Source of the DNA: Erpobdella octoculata
Taxonomy: Eukaryota > Annelida > Clitellata > Hirudinida > Erpobdellidae
NCBI GenBank assembly: GCA_963978895.1
Contig: OZ022240.1
Coordinates: 12,187,807-12,251,806 of the forward strand
Length of the DNA: 64,000 bases
Direction of reading: 5' to 3'
Positions within the stretch are counted from its first letter, which is position 1. Each line of letters starts with the position of its first letter. Positions 30,501 to 44,148 of this stretch are shown piece by piece. Position numbers and translations under genes: made by a program. A model generated the notes under the pieces. That model was not told the DNA's origin and did not search any database. It saw only the letters and a list, made by a program, of their open reading frames with translations.

Positions 30501-31059
30501 GTACTGTTGCACAAGGTGATTGTAAACAAAAATAATGACTAGGTATCAATCTGATGGAATGGAACAATGGCTGAGAGTTATGTTCATTTGATCCCACATT
30601 CAGAAAAAAATTATTGATGAAACAAGACTCAGCAGAACTTGGTAAATCTTTAAAACTTTGGACAGGTTTCCTTATAAGCCTCAGTGAATCACTTACAGAA
30701 AGAGTGATTTGTGTAAATGGACACAGATCATTGAGCAATATGTGCAGTAACTCATGTCGCCTATATAATCTGAAAGTGCAGGAGATTTGCAGATTTGGAA
30801 ATTTATCGCAGATGGCGCATTTCCGTATGAAAAGTCTGTCCAATTGGAGAAACATTACTTCAGAACAAATTGGATGAGAGACATTTTCAATTATTTCCAG
30901 ATAATTTAGATTTTCTCCGTTTTTCTCGACGACAATTTCCGCAAATGAATCACTATGACCTGGTGGAGCGACACCAAGCGTCACTCCACTTGCATTAGTC
31001 AACAAAAACCGCACAACTGTAGCACAGAAACAGCAGAAGACAAAGCTATTAGATGCCAT
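27594..31059 (-). CDS. Celsr: Celsr/Flamingo exon 1: signal peptide and nine cadherin repeats
   Basis: Encodes 1155 complete codons plus one base. The ATG at 31059 is the first Met after an in-frame TAG about 27 bases upstream. Residues 1-25 (SFVFCCFCATVVRFLL) look like a signal peptide. A 200-residue N-terminal region precedes cadherin repeats 1-8, each with DXD, LDRE and DXNDN calcium motifs (DVNDHNP, DENDNNP, DSNDNEP, DVNDNPP, DANLNRP, DTNDNYP, DINDNAP, DVNDNIP). Repeat 9 is atypical (FNNYKDHFQQGFIGKIPAHD) and is completed by exon 2. Repeat 5 ends DANLNRP, so its calcium site may be weakened. The protein acts in homophilic adhesion and planar cell polarity in the family. The donor after ACCG is GTTGGT; read-through adds only WYLF before a stop. 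Confidence 0.93.
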
Positions 31060-31186
31060 TATAAAATAAATGTTACACCTATCCTAACGAAAGTAGTCCT
31101 CTAAAAGCAGTTTCTTACATTTTTACAGCAACAGTTAATCCAATTCACAGACATACCACTCATATATATGATATATATTATATATA
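31060..31186 (-). promoter_or_regulatory. Presumed 5' UTR/upstream region of Celsr exon 1
   Basis: 127 bp between the exon-1 ATG and the first repeat unit. I see no convincing TATA box or initiator; the transcription start could also be in an upstream exon. Confidence 0.3.
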
Positions 31187-31478
31187 GGGCAAGCAGGGTC
31201 ATGTGTAATCCGCGAATTGAAAAATGCGAGTGAGCCGCGACAGGGCGAAAAGGTAAACCGCTATTTTTTTGCGAAAAGATTTGGTGCGAAATAAGGTACA
31301 ATTTGAGTAATTTGTGAACACAATGTCACAGTGCGAATTATAATATTAAATTATTTATGACATTATTCGTCGGAGTAGATTAAATAAATAATTAAATTAT
31401 TGATAAAAAATAATAAATATACTTACGGTAAAAAAATTTATTAAATGCTTATGTCTACAAATTACCTACTGTTTCGTA

Positions 31479-32276
31479 AGCAAACACACCCGCACGGGAT
31501 AGAGCCGGAGAACCCAGCGGGTTAAACACGGGGAACCGGCGGGATTCCGCCGGGTTTGTCCGCGGGATTTACACGGGAGCCGCACGGGATCCCCAGATCA
31601 TTAGCACGGCATCAACAAAAGATACGCAGCTGAATCCCGCGTTATTAAGCACGGGATACCCAGCTAAATCCCGCATCATTAAGCGCGGGATCGGCATGGG
31701 ATACCCAGCTATATCCCGGCATCATTATGCAATTGTACCTATATACACTCTCAGTCATAAAGATCAAAAGAAGTGGCGCTGCAATCGAAAAATATTATAT
31801 AATGAGATTTAAAAAAAATCCGTCATTTTTGACGGGCTATTTCTTACTATAATATATAATGAAATTTGAAAAAAATACGTCTTTTTTGACGGGCAATCTC
31901 TAGTATTATATAATGAGTAATCTTGCATATCGTCCAAGAATCGACTCCATTCGTATAAGGACGATAAACAGACAACTGAGTTATCTTGCTGACTTGATGA
32001 TTTATTATCAGCCGGGTTCCCCTGGCGGGACCCGTGTCTATCCCGGCACTATGTCCCAGTGAGTATTCTTGCATTAAAAAGTCACGTTATAGAGCTGGGA
32101 TAGACAGCTGGGTTAGACACGGGACCCGCGCGGGATGAATGCCCATTTAAATGATTTATTACCAACCGGGATTCCCACATAGGTCCCGTCTCTATCCCGG
32201 TGTTTTATCCCAGCGAACTGGGATAAACGGGAAACCCGTCTCTAATCCGCACGGATCCCGTGCGGGTGTATTTGCT
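31479..32276. mobile_element. TIR element with AGCAAAYACACCCGCACGGGAT ends
   Basis: Left AGCAAACACACCCGCACGGG; right, reversed, AGCAAATACACCCGCACGGG. The GC-rich interior repeats short modules such as CGCGGGAT and ACCCAGCTAAATCCCGC in both orientations. It also holds two Helitron family-3 3'-end copies (about 31795-31917). No coding potential. Confidence 0.65.
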
Positions 32277-32499
32277 GAGATTCTAGCCCATGCCCCCCCC
32301 CCCGAAAACTTTAAAAAAATTGATTTTGAAGTGATGCACGTGCCCGTGTCTTGGGATGTTTTTCAATTCTTTTTTTCGATGTATATTCTCTATTATTTCT
32401 CTAATATTTTGTGAGTTCTGCCCATCTCCATTGTTGGGGTCAGAGTTGTCCATGGGTCCAATTTTGAAGACCCGACCCGCCAGAAAACCTGACCCAACC

Positions 32500-33012
32500 C
32501 GTCCTATTTCTGTTTGTTATTTTGTGACCCCACCCGATCGATTTGCTCCAAAGGAGCAAGTCTGTATTCAGATTCAACATCTGCTTCCAAGGTTTCTCGA
32601 CCAAAGATCTTTCATTGACCTAGAGGTGAAACTCAAATACTACGCCGGTGACCTTGGTCACACATCTGCTGTTCGCGGTGAATACTTTCGCTGGAAAGCC
32701 AAATGATCGAATGTTCCATTGGCAGAGAGGCCACATACCGCAGTTGATGTTCTGCAGCATTGTGAGGATTCTATATATCCACAGATAAATACACTGCTCT
32801 AAAACTCTTTATCACGTTGACTCTTTCATCCGCGACAACCGAGAGATCCTTCTAAACTTTGCACAGACTGAAATCTTATCTATGCACCACAATGAGCCAG
32901 AAAATACTGAATGTGCTTACCCAAATGACTATCAATCGCGACTTTCACATTATTGAAGAAGCCATCATCGACATTTTTTCGTCGAAAAAACGTAGGCTGA
33001 ATTTGAGATTTT
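32500..33012 (+). pseudogene. hAT transposase remnant (C-terminal part)
   Basis: Frames in succession read EVKLKYYAGDLGHTSAVRGE, YFRWKAK, then PHTAVDVLQHCEDSIYPQIN, and after a shift SSATTERSF, TLHRLKSYLCTTMSQ and INRDFHIIEEAIIDIF. This order, ending with TERSFS.L.R.K.YLR..M and a hydrophobic end, is the dimerisation region of hAT transposases of the ZMYM/KRBA2-like kind. There are several stops and frame changes. C-rich runs at about 32290 and 33105 may be its subterminal parts. Confidence 0.7.
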
Positions 33013-34648
33013 AATCAACTTTTTCAATTTAAATGTCTTATGGTTTGTTGTTACTAATTATTACTAAAATTCTCGTTAACCCTTGACTTTGTGTGTCGTA
33101 AACATGAGCCCGCATAGGGGGGGCAAAGGAGGCACTTGCTCCCTCCTGAATTGATTGATTAAATTGTTTACACAAAAATAAACAAATAATTTAAAATTAA
33201 AACATTTATAATTAATTTTAACTGTAACTCCTTCCATTGTCTTATCGATATCATCATCATCATTATCTTTAGAGATGAATCCCCACCGATGTTCTATTTT
33301 TTACTCAATTACTTTATTCACGTTTCTATAAACATTATGATGCGTGACAATTATCCAGAATCACTGATCCACCATTGATTAAATGGTTTATTCTAAGTAT
33401 AATATTTATTCCAGCTTGTATTTGTTAATAAGCTCATGTATAGTTGTTGGCAGTTGTGTAAATGGGCCTTCAAGAAACATTAGTGTGTTCTTTTACTAAT
33501 GAATAACTATTGTTTGTTTGTCTCCTCTCATTTTCATACATTTTTTCTAACTTTTTTTGCAAAGCCTTAAAGGTACACAAATTTCTATCCATCTATCCAA
33601 TAATGACAGGTTGGCTGTGTAGGACATATAAACCTCTTCAACCAAAGCATTTTTGTAATTTCAGCGTGTTTTTAAAACAATTTTAATTTTTATTATGATG
33701 TGAAATAAAATAAAGTTTACTGAAAATTGTACTCTATATACCCAATTTTAAACAAAAAAGTCTAAAATTTTCCAAAAAACGGGAAAAAGAATATGAGAGA
33801 AGGGGCGAGGAGAGAAAAAATAAAAAGCTTGCCCCTTGCAAAAATTCTTGTGGGCGCCCATGGTCATAAATTCTTCAGAAAACTTCTTACTAATCAGTTT
33901 CCTTCCCCCCGTGTCCCCCCGAAATATTTCTGGCTGCACCACTAAGGAGGTCGTTGCCTCAATAAAAATTCTATCGGCAGTGTTCCGAACATTTCCATTG
34001 CAATGATTGATAAGAAGATAGAACTGGAAAATATACACTAAAGTTCGAGAAAACAGACGCCAAAAGTGATCGTTTAGCTCCGAGCAACACACGTGTTTCA
34101 AACGATAAAGCGCCAGAAACAATCGGTAAACTGCAATAAAGTCCCTCAATCGCAGCGTATTTTCGCAAAAAGTTCGCGGTTTACCCTTTCGCCCATTCGC
34201 ATTTTTCAATTCGCGGATTACCCATGACCGGCACGCAGTATGGATTGCTGTCAAACAAAGCCATACGAGGTTGCGACTAAAATACAAAATGCGGAAGTGC
34301 AAAAAGCGGAAAATAAACATCATTATGCGTTCCAGGCGCGGTCCCAGGACTTTCTGGTGGGGTGGATGATAAATTTATTTTTGATTGGGAGTCTTATATT
34401 ATATATATTGTTTATAGATTTTAAAGTTATCATCAAGTAATGGGTGTGTTGTAAGAAAAATGCGTTTTTGAACATAAGAAATGTGTATGTTCCTATTCAA
34501 TCTCCATACAATACATTGTAAAATAACATTATTATATCGTGCCCTTAAAAAAAAAACAATTCTTTCATCAACATCTCCTAATCAAAAAACGTATTAAAAA
34601 GATATGTCTTTAACTTAATTTTAACTTGTAATGTCTATTTTAATAGCA

Positions 34649-35195
34649 ATGTTACAAGATGACGCAGAACATATTAGAGAACTTGCTCTTAGAAGAATAT
34701 TGAAAGCAAGAAAAGAATGTAATGGAATAAACGTTCGTGAATTTCATGTTCCAGAACTTAAAGTCAATGCATCCAGTTATTATGATCTAATAGATTAGGC
34801 ACTTGAAGATATGTCAGAACCACCGCTGACAACGAGATACAGCAATAATGAAATATTTTAACAGCAATGTTACAGTATTAGAGAACCTGCTCATAGAAGA
34901 ATATTGAAAGCAAGATATATAAGAACCACCGCTGACAATGAAATACAGCGACGTTGAAATTTTAGAACAAATTTCTTCAAAAGTGATTTATTGAAATTGA
35001 AAAATATCCTTGTCACACCCAGGCAGTAGAAAGATGTATTAAAGTTGTTACAGAAGCATCATTATACTGTTTGTAGATCAGAAGCTAAGGATGGATTTAT
35101 TCGGACAAGAATAAAATCCAGAAAAGACACACAAGTATTCGACACCAAATCACAGTATTTTGCTAAAACAGAAGAAGCGGATATTTCTGATTAAG
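34649..35195 (+). pseudogene. Decayed repeat-associated ORF of unknown function
   Basis: Opens MLQDDAEHIRELALRRILKA, continues FHVPELKVNASSYYDLID, then a TAG, then EPPLTTRYS. Further on, in other frames, CHTQAVERCIKVVTEAS, DGFIRTRIKSRK and VFDTKSQYF. An internal partial duplication repeats the first block at 34870-34950. I recall similar blocks from repetitive hypothetical proteins of other invertebrates but cannot name the family. Multiple stops; no terminal structures found. Confidence 0.45.
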
Positions 35196-35441
35196 GACAT
35201 TAAAACAATATTTGATTTGTATATAATTGGTTTTAATTGAAAGTTTTAACAGTTTTAATTTAAACTTTTAAGTTTTAATTGAATTTATAACATTTCAAAT
35301 GTCAGAATTTGAAAAATTATAGAAATATCGTTATTTAAAAAATCTGTCTCTAAACAGTGACTAATCTATGCATTTTTAGGGGGGAATTCCTTCTAACATT
35401 GTAATTTCCCCCCTACGAAAATTTCCAGAAAAATAAAACAA

Positions 35442-36612
35442 TCTATATATATATAAATGAATGTTTGTATATATGTATTTATGTATGTTAATGTCCTTTA
35501 TGCATTGCTACACCATTCATCCGATCGTAATGAAATTTTCACACAACCTTGAGAGTCAATGAAAATCAAAAAGAAAAAAAAAAATTTTGAAATCCGTCAC
35601 AAAATGAGCGGAGCGGAGCGGAGCGGGTGAGCGAGCGGGAACTATATATATATGTATGTGCGTATGTATGTGTGTATGTATGTATGTGTATGTGCATGTA
35701 TGTGTGTCTGTGTGTGTGTTTATGTATGTACTAGCGGAGATACCCGGCGTTGCCCAGGTTTTTTGAGGTTTTTCTAATGTTTGTCTCTTTCTCTCCCGTT
35801 TCCTTTCCCACTCCTGTTAGCTTTTCCGTTTTCGGTCGTTTTCCCACTGCCGGTCGCTTTCCCGCTCCCGGTCGTTTTCCCGTCCCGGTCGCTGCCCCGT
35901 TCCCGCTCACGTTTGCTCTCCCATTCCCGCTCACGCTTGCTTTTCTGTTCCCGCTCGCTGTCCGTTCCGGGTGCTTTCCCGTTTCTATAATAGACAAACT
36001 AACCCACAAACATTCATATATATATATATATATAGTCTTAGCAAATCTATTTTGCGTTTTATAGGCTAACAGAAGTTATGAAAGAATGTAAAAGAGAAAA
36101 TGAGCGGGAACGGAAACGGGAACGGGAGAGCTACCGTGACCGGGAATGGGAGAGCAAGCATGACCGGGAACGGGAGAGCAAGCGTGAGCGGGAACGGGAA
36201 AGCGACCGGAAACGGGAAAGCGACCGGGAACGGGAAAGCGACCGGGAACGGGAAAGCGACCGAGAACGGGAAAGCGACCGGGAACGGGAAAGCGACCGGG
36301 AACGGGAAAGCGACCGGGAACGGGAAAGCGACCGGGAACGCGGAAAGCGACCGGGAACGCGGAAAGCGACCGGGAACGCGGAAAGCGACTGGAATCGGGA
36401 GAGCAAGCTTGGAAGGAAACGCGAGCAAGAGAGAAAATCGATAACAGAACTTCTGAGCGGGAAAGCGACCGGGAGCTGGAAAACGACCGAGAGCGGAAAA
36501 GCGACCGGGAACGCTACGAAAACGGGAAAGTGGAGAAGGGAACGGGAGCGAGAGAGACAAACATTAGAAAAACCTCTAAAAACCCCGGGCAACGCCGGGT
36601 AACCCCGCTAGT
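35442..36612 (+). mobile_element. Non-autonomous Helitron (family 1, copy B)
   Basis: Starts A|TCTATATATATATAAATG at 35442 and ends hairpin CCCGG-GCAACG-CCGGG, TAACCCCG, CTAG (36609-36612) followed by T. Nearly identical to copy A at 973-2134 in the opposite orientation, including the nested short Helitron (35731-36036, minus) and the 18-bp minisatellite (36190-36400). High identity across a minisatellite implies recent amplification. Confidence 0.88.
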
Positions 36613-36661
36613 ATAGCTATAAAATATAGCTATCAGACTCAGTATATTATTATATCATGTA

Positions 36662-38275
<1,614 letters not shown>

Positions 38276-38680
38276 TGTCACGCCCGCGTAAACGCAGGTG
38301 CGTGCCTGGACCTATATTTTGGGAATTTCCGGCGGAGGTGGTAAAAGGTGGATTGCACAACGTTGCGTGATCTGATTGTTACGCGACTATTTGAATTTTT
38401 AGCCTGTAGCCTGTAGCCTGGAGGGCTTGTATATATAAGGCTGTCGCGATCTACTTCTTTCCTTCTTGTTCTTGTTCGCCATTGTTCGCCATTGTTTGAT
38501 CGAATTTGAAACTGTTTTTATATCTGTCGTGTTGTTGGTGATAGTTTTCGATAAACTTGATCTATATTCGTGATTAAAACAACTAATACTATCTAAGAGA
38601 GTTTTTAACTTTATTACGATAGACAGTCGACTTAAGTTTTCTCCAGCAAAATCGACTATCGCAAAGGCGAAGTCGTGACA
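38276..38680 (+). repeat. 5' LTR
   Basis: Begins TGTCACG and ends CGTGACA, a 7-bp inverted repeat. A TATATATAAGG motif at about 38430 is a candidate TATA box. Differs from the 3' LTR at position 4 (C/A) and near 38464 (C/T). Confidence 0.95.
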
Positions 38681-38692
38681 ATATAACTTTTG

Positions 38693-38710
38693 TGGTGGCA
38701 GCGGTGGGAT
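38693..38710 (+). other. Candidate primer-binding site
   Basis: TGGTGGCAGCGGTGGGAT begins 12 bases after the LTR. The TGG start fits pairing with the CCA end of a tRNA; I cannot identify which tRNA. The leader 38711-39108 is otherwise non-coding. Confidence 0.55.
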
Positions 38711-39108
38711 AGTCAGTCGATACATCGATCAGTTTTGGGTGAGATTCGTCCTGGGTGATAGAGTTCATCGAGTTGGTGAAGTTCTACCGAGTTTGGAGAT
38801 CTGACGACGTTGGCGGTATCCAGTGGTTTTGGCGGGATCAGCGGAATTCGACCGAGATCTGCAAAACCGACCAGGGATTCGACGCAAATCGACCAGATCA
38901 AGGAGGATCATCATCGCAAGATCGACGATTGACGATTCAGTGCTGGAGAAAGAGTCCAGACAGTTTCAGACCGTTCAGTTCGACCACGTGGCGACATCCA
39001 TTTCGCAAGGAGGGCCGATCCACATCTCAGGTTAGAGGTTTTATCGTTGCCGGATTGCCCAGTTAGGTTTTTCTTTCTTTTTCTTCTGTGTAGTAAGGTT
39101 TCGTAAAT

Positions 39109-42100
39109 ATGTATAAAACCCCTACGGTTGAAGAGTCAGTTGCGCAGGATAGTCCAACAGGGATCCTTAGCGAGGAGCACTATCAATTTGTTGATGATAG
39201 TCGGCGTCCACGTAGAGTTAGTGAAGATGCTAACGTTAGCAAAAATTCGAAATCAGAATTAGCTGAACGTAAGTTAGCATTGCGCGAAGCAGAATTAGCG
39301 GCAAAAGAAGCTAAGTTAGAAGAGGATAGGGCGAACCGTAGACTTGCTGAAGCTAAGTTAGAAGAGGATAGGGCGAACCGTAGACTTGCTGAAGCTAAGT
39401 TAGAAGAGGATAGGGCGAACCGTAGACTTGCTGAAGCTAAGTTAGAACAGGAGAGCAGACTCGCTGAAGCTAAATTAGAACAGGAGCGTAGACTCGCTGA
39501 CGCTAGGTTAGATGAGGATAGGGCAACCCGCAGACTTGCTGAAGCTAAACTAGAGCTGGAACGTGAAAGGATTCAGGACCACAATAGTCTTGAGGTTTCT
39601 TTATCAGTTCGCACTAGTCGCTTTCTAAATGCCATGAAGGGTATAATGGCGGAGTTTCCTTCAGATCCTGCTGCAATACCGGGGTATTTTCAGTATCTAG
39701 AGAATCAGTTTGCATCATACCAAGTTGATGATGATGTGAAACCCAAAATATTACAGGCCCATTTGAATAATAGAGCTCGCTCAATCTTGAGTCGATTGAC
39801 CATTGCTCAGTTAGGTGACTATGAAGAATTAAAGCAAATTCTATTGCAGGAATTTCGGGTCACTCCCAGTCTTTTAAGGGAGAGGTTTTATGCTGTAAAA
39901 AGGAGACCTGGTGAGACTTATTCACAGGTAGCTTCTGAATTACACATAGCGTTATCCTATTATATCAAAAGTAGGAATATCGATGAGAATTTCCATCAAT
40001 TAGTTAGTCTGATGTGTGCCGATAGGTTGAAACAACTAATGTCTCCCAGTTGTGCAGATTTTATTTTAACTCAGGAAAAGGATGATTGGTTAAATCACCT
40101 TGAGCTTTCACGCGTTGCGGATAGCTACATGGCCACACACGAGCATGAGACTAGACCGTCCCGATTCAACAACCCAAAACCAACAGATAAAGGGTCAGGG
40201 TCTCCCATTCCTAATAGAATGACTAAAATAGCCATTGATCCTAATATGGATAAGGATAAAAAGTATGGATTATGCTTTAAATGCCATAAGAAGGGTCATT
40301 CGTTCAAGGAATGTCCTCTACACAAATTCCCTTCCTCAAATTTACCTAATCCCAGAATTAATTGTTGTCAAACAGAAAATTCCTTTAATTGTCTCGGTAA
40401 TAGGAAAACATTTGTTGATGATAAAAATTTGTCCTCTCAGTCAAAAAATTCCCATAATTGTCTCGATGATAGGAAAACATTGGTTGATGGTAAAAATTTG
40501 TCTTCTCATTCAGAAAATTCCCTTAGAGGTCTCGTTGATAGGAAAATATTGTTTGATGGTCAAAAATCTTTTCCCTGTCCCGAAGCATGTCCCATTATAG
40601 ATGTTGATGATTATCACATTAGGTCTTATGAGAATGTATTTATCGATCAATTACCATCTATTCCAGCTTTGATTGATGGTGGTGCAGAAGTGTGTTGCAT
40701 TAGAGAAGATTTAATTAAAGCTCTTCGTAGGGTACCACATAAATTTATAAAATTATCCGGCCTTAAAGGTCAACCAGAAATTGTAGGTTGTGTTAGATTA
40801 GTTGTTCGCCCAGATCTTGTGGGTGATGACATTGTGAACCTAGCACCCAAGGTTCGTGCATGGTTTGCTGTCGTCCCAAATCTTAATGAGCAAATTATTA
40901 TCACTCCCTCCGTAAGTAACCTATTAAAAACGATATCATTGTACGATACCGTTGCATACCCTATTAAGAACGAACAAAATGCACATGACTCTGATGTGAA
41001 TGTTCCCAGTCTTGAAATAAATAATTCACAATATTTTGTTTTAGATGAACCTCGTAATGATGAGCATAGTCCAGATGTTGCATTGATTCTAGGTGAAGGT
41101 GTTTCTCGTGCTGCTGATGCTAGGAAAGTTGATTCTCAGGCCGATACTTGTCAGGACATAGGTGCTTCTGTAGTTTCGGGTGATGATATTTGTCCAGGTG
41201 CTGATGCTAGGAAAGTTGATTCACAGACCGATACTTGTCAGGACATAGGTGTTTCTGTAGTTGCGGGTGATATTTGTCCAGGTGCTGACGCAGGCGGAAG
41301 TGATTCACGAACCGACGCTCGATTTACAACCGTTAACGATGATTGTCAGGGGGTAGACGATAGTAATGATCATGAGGCGTTTGCTAAAGAGCAACATGAT
41401 TGTCCTTCACTTAAGTCCTTCTGGTTGCTAGGTATAGATAAGCGTAAAAACTTTTATATCGACAGGGGACTTTTGTTTCACAAGGAGAATCAGTGGGGTC
41501 ATTCCATAAAACAGTTGTGTTTGCCCAGGAGTCGTATACTTGCAGTGTTACAGATGGGGCATGATGCTCCCTATTCGGGGCACATGGCTGCCAAGAGTAC
41601 ACGGCAGCGTATTCGACTCAGTTTTTGGTTTCCCGATATGGAGAAACAAGTCCAAACCTATTGTGAGTCGTGCCCCGTGTGCCAGTTAAGGGCACCTGTT
41701 AGAAAAAGAGATCGAGTCCCCATAACTCCCATTCCAAGGGGAGATGAACTACCATTTAATCATTTAGTTATGGATTGTATAGGGCCCATAATTCCAGCGG
41801 GTGATAGTGTGACTGTCCGACCCAAGTACAATTATGCCCTGGTTGTTGTCGATTTGTTCTCCAGATGGCCGATGGCTTATCCATTAAGGTCATTAGATGC
41901 TAAATCTGTATGTGAGATCCTTATTCAGATCTTTATGACGTTTTCCATACCACGAATAATTAGTTCCGATTGTGGTACGAATTTTAAAAATCAGTTAACG
42001 ACGACTTTTCTTAAATGTTTGGGGTGCAGTCCTAGGTTTAACACCCCAGGGCATCCTGAAGCATCCGGGTTAGTGGAGAGGTGTAACCAGAGTCTTAAGA

Positions 42101-44148
42101 ACATGATTTTTAAATTGGTTGAGGCACATCCTAAGGAGTGGTTTAAGGTTCTTCCTTTTGTATTATGGAGTTTACGTGAGAAACCGTCATCTACAACTCA
42201 TATTGCTCCTTATACATTAGTGTATGGTACTTTGCCGCGGGGACCACTTGCTATCCTCAGAGACTCTTGGAGTAACGAAAAGGAGTTACCTTTTCATTTA
42301 GGTAAGAATCCGTACAAATACTTAGCCGATCTCAGACAAAACCTACAGTTAGCTAAGGAATTTGCTGAAATTGCAGGAGACCAAGAGCAGAGCAATTATG
42401 CACGAAAATATAACGTTAGGAGCAGTGATAGGTCTTTTTGTGTAGGTGACAGAGTAATAATTTTAGCACCTGTAAAAGGGGGGTCTAAATTTATGAAGAG
42501 ATGGCAGGGTCCCGGGGTGATAGTGAAGGTGAAAGCACCATACTCTTATTTAGTGGAAATTGAGGGCTGTAAACACCATCTACATGCAAATAAGATTCGG
42601 AAATACCATGACCGAATAGAAACCGCCATCAATAACAATTGTTCTGTAGTATATGAGAAGGACCACGAATTTGGTTTGATTGATTTTCCAAGTAAGTTTG
42701 ATCCTTATCATGATAAACCTCCGAGTTGTAGGGCAGCAAAGGGCTGTTTCGACCATCTTTCACAGGATTATCGCACACAATTATGTGATATAATTGATGA
42801 TTTTCCTGAGATATTCTCAGAATCATTAGGAGTTTGTTCTGTAGTGTCTCACAAAATCGCGATTTCTCCTGACTTTACCCCCAAACACCTGAGAGCCTAT
42901 AGAACCCCTGAATTGTTGAAGGTAGAAGTGGCTAATCAGATACAAGATATGCTTCGCCAGGGCGTCATTGTACCATCGCAGAGTCCCATGGTAAGCCCGA
43001 TGGTTTGTGTTTTGAAGGGACCTAAGGGAGAAAAAGGGGTCCGTATAGCCATCGACTATCGTCATGTTAATCGTTATACGAAGGGAGACTGCTTTCCCAT
43101 TCCCGATATCCCCAACGTACTTCAGAAGGTCGGCAGAGCAAAATTCATAAGCTGTTTCGATGCACGCAAAGGGTACTGGCAAATTCCTATAGATCCGGAA
43201 TCAGCATGGTTAACGGCATTTTCTTGTGAAGAAGGGTTGTTTGAGTTTCGCAGAATGCCCTTTGGTCTGAAATCGGCGGGAAATACTTTCATGAGGGCGA
43301 TATCGATGATTCTTCAACCAATAAGATCATTTACGGAGCCGTTTATTGATGATTTTGCCGTTATTTAGTCTAGTTGGGAAGAACACAAACTACATCTTTT
43401 GCAATTCTTCACCATCATTAAAAATGTAGGGTTGACCCTAAACCTGGAAAAATGTCGGTTTGTACAACCTAAGGTGGTATTTTTAGGACATGTCATAGGT
43501 TCAGGGATTGTCGCACCTGATCCCGATAAAATCGCCATTGTACGAGAGATCAAACCTCCCACAAATAAAAAGGAAGTCAAGCGGATAATGGGGTTGTTCA
43601 GTTATTTCCGCAACTTCATACCCAATCTAGCCCAGACTGCCCATCCTATCACTGAGTTGACTAAAAAGGGTGTTCCCAACAAAATTCTTTGGGAAAGCAA
43701 ACACCAGGTCGCCTTACAAAAACTCATAGACGATCTTACCAATGCTACAACCCTAAACACAATTGATTATAGTAAAGGGTTTGGATTAGCAACGGATGCT
43801 AGTGGAGTGGCTGTTGGGTGTTGTTTGTTCCAGGGGAGTGAAGAAGGGGTAGAAGTCCCTATTGCTTTTGCCAGTCTGAAGTTAACCCCTACTCAGACGA
43901 GGTGGTCCACCATAGAGAGAGAGGCTTACGCTGTCGTGTGGGCTCTAAGTAAATTCAAATCCTGGATATTGTTATCTGAGATCGTGATTTTTTCGGATCA
44001 TAATCCTCTCACGTACCTTACCGAGTCAGTTTCCAAAAGCGCTAAATTGACTCGATGGGCACTTGCCATCCAGGAATTTAATCTGACTTTCAAATATAGG
44101 TCAGGTAAACAGAATATAGTAGCTGATTTCCTATCTCGATTAAATTAG
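39109..44148 (+). pseudogene. gag-pol of the Gmr1-like element, one in-frame stop
   Basis: Gag: a charged coiled coil at residues about 45-165 built on a tandem 14-residue unit (LEEDRANRRLAEAK), then a zinc knuckle CFKCHKKGHSFKEC near 388-401. Protease: ALIDGGAEVCCI near 520 (DGG, not DSG/DTG). Integrase: an HHCC finger (GHDAPYSGH...CESCPVC, about 817-860), catalytic D, D-35-E (VMDCIG, SSDCGTNF, SGLVERC) and a GPY/F-type module (MKRWQGPGVIVKVKAPYS). RT: VRIAIDYRHVNRYT, FISCFDARKGYWQIPI, RMPFGLKSAGNTF, FIDDFAVI. A TAG at 43366-43368 follows directly; the same frame resumes with RNase H (FGLATDASGVAVGCC, STIEREAYAVVWAL, FSDHNPLTYL) to the TAG at 44148. The stop may be a mutation, since no readthrough signal is evident. 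Confidence 0.9.

Larger units (their letters stand above)
31187..34238. mobile_element. Possible 3-kb TIR element (GGTCATG..GTAATCCGCG ends)
   Basis: The left end (31192-31290) has GGTCATGTGTAATCCGCGAA, TTGAAAAATGCGAGTG and GGGCGAAAAGGTAAACCGC. The right end (34238-34140, reversed) has GGTCATGGGTAATCCGCGAA, TTGAAAAATGCGAATG and GGGCGAAAGGGTAAACCGC. The inverted pair spans other repeats (31.5-33.0 kb). It may be one old element or two solo ends; no clear duplication flanks it. 33013-34138 otherwise shows AT-rich sequence with C-runs at about 33900-33920. Confidence 0.5.

Noticed and set aside
27577..31059. Stand-alone single-exon protocadherin
   Set aside because: The frame ends four codons into an intron, no transmembrane segment follows, and the downstream exons carry Celsr-specific domains in matching phase.
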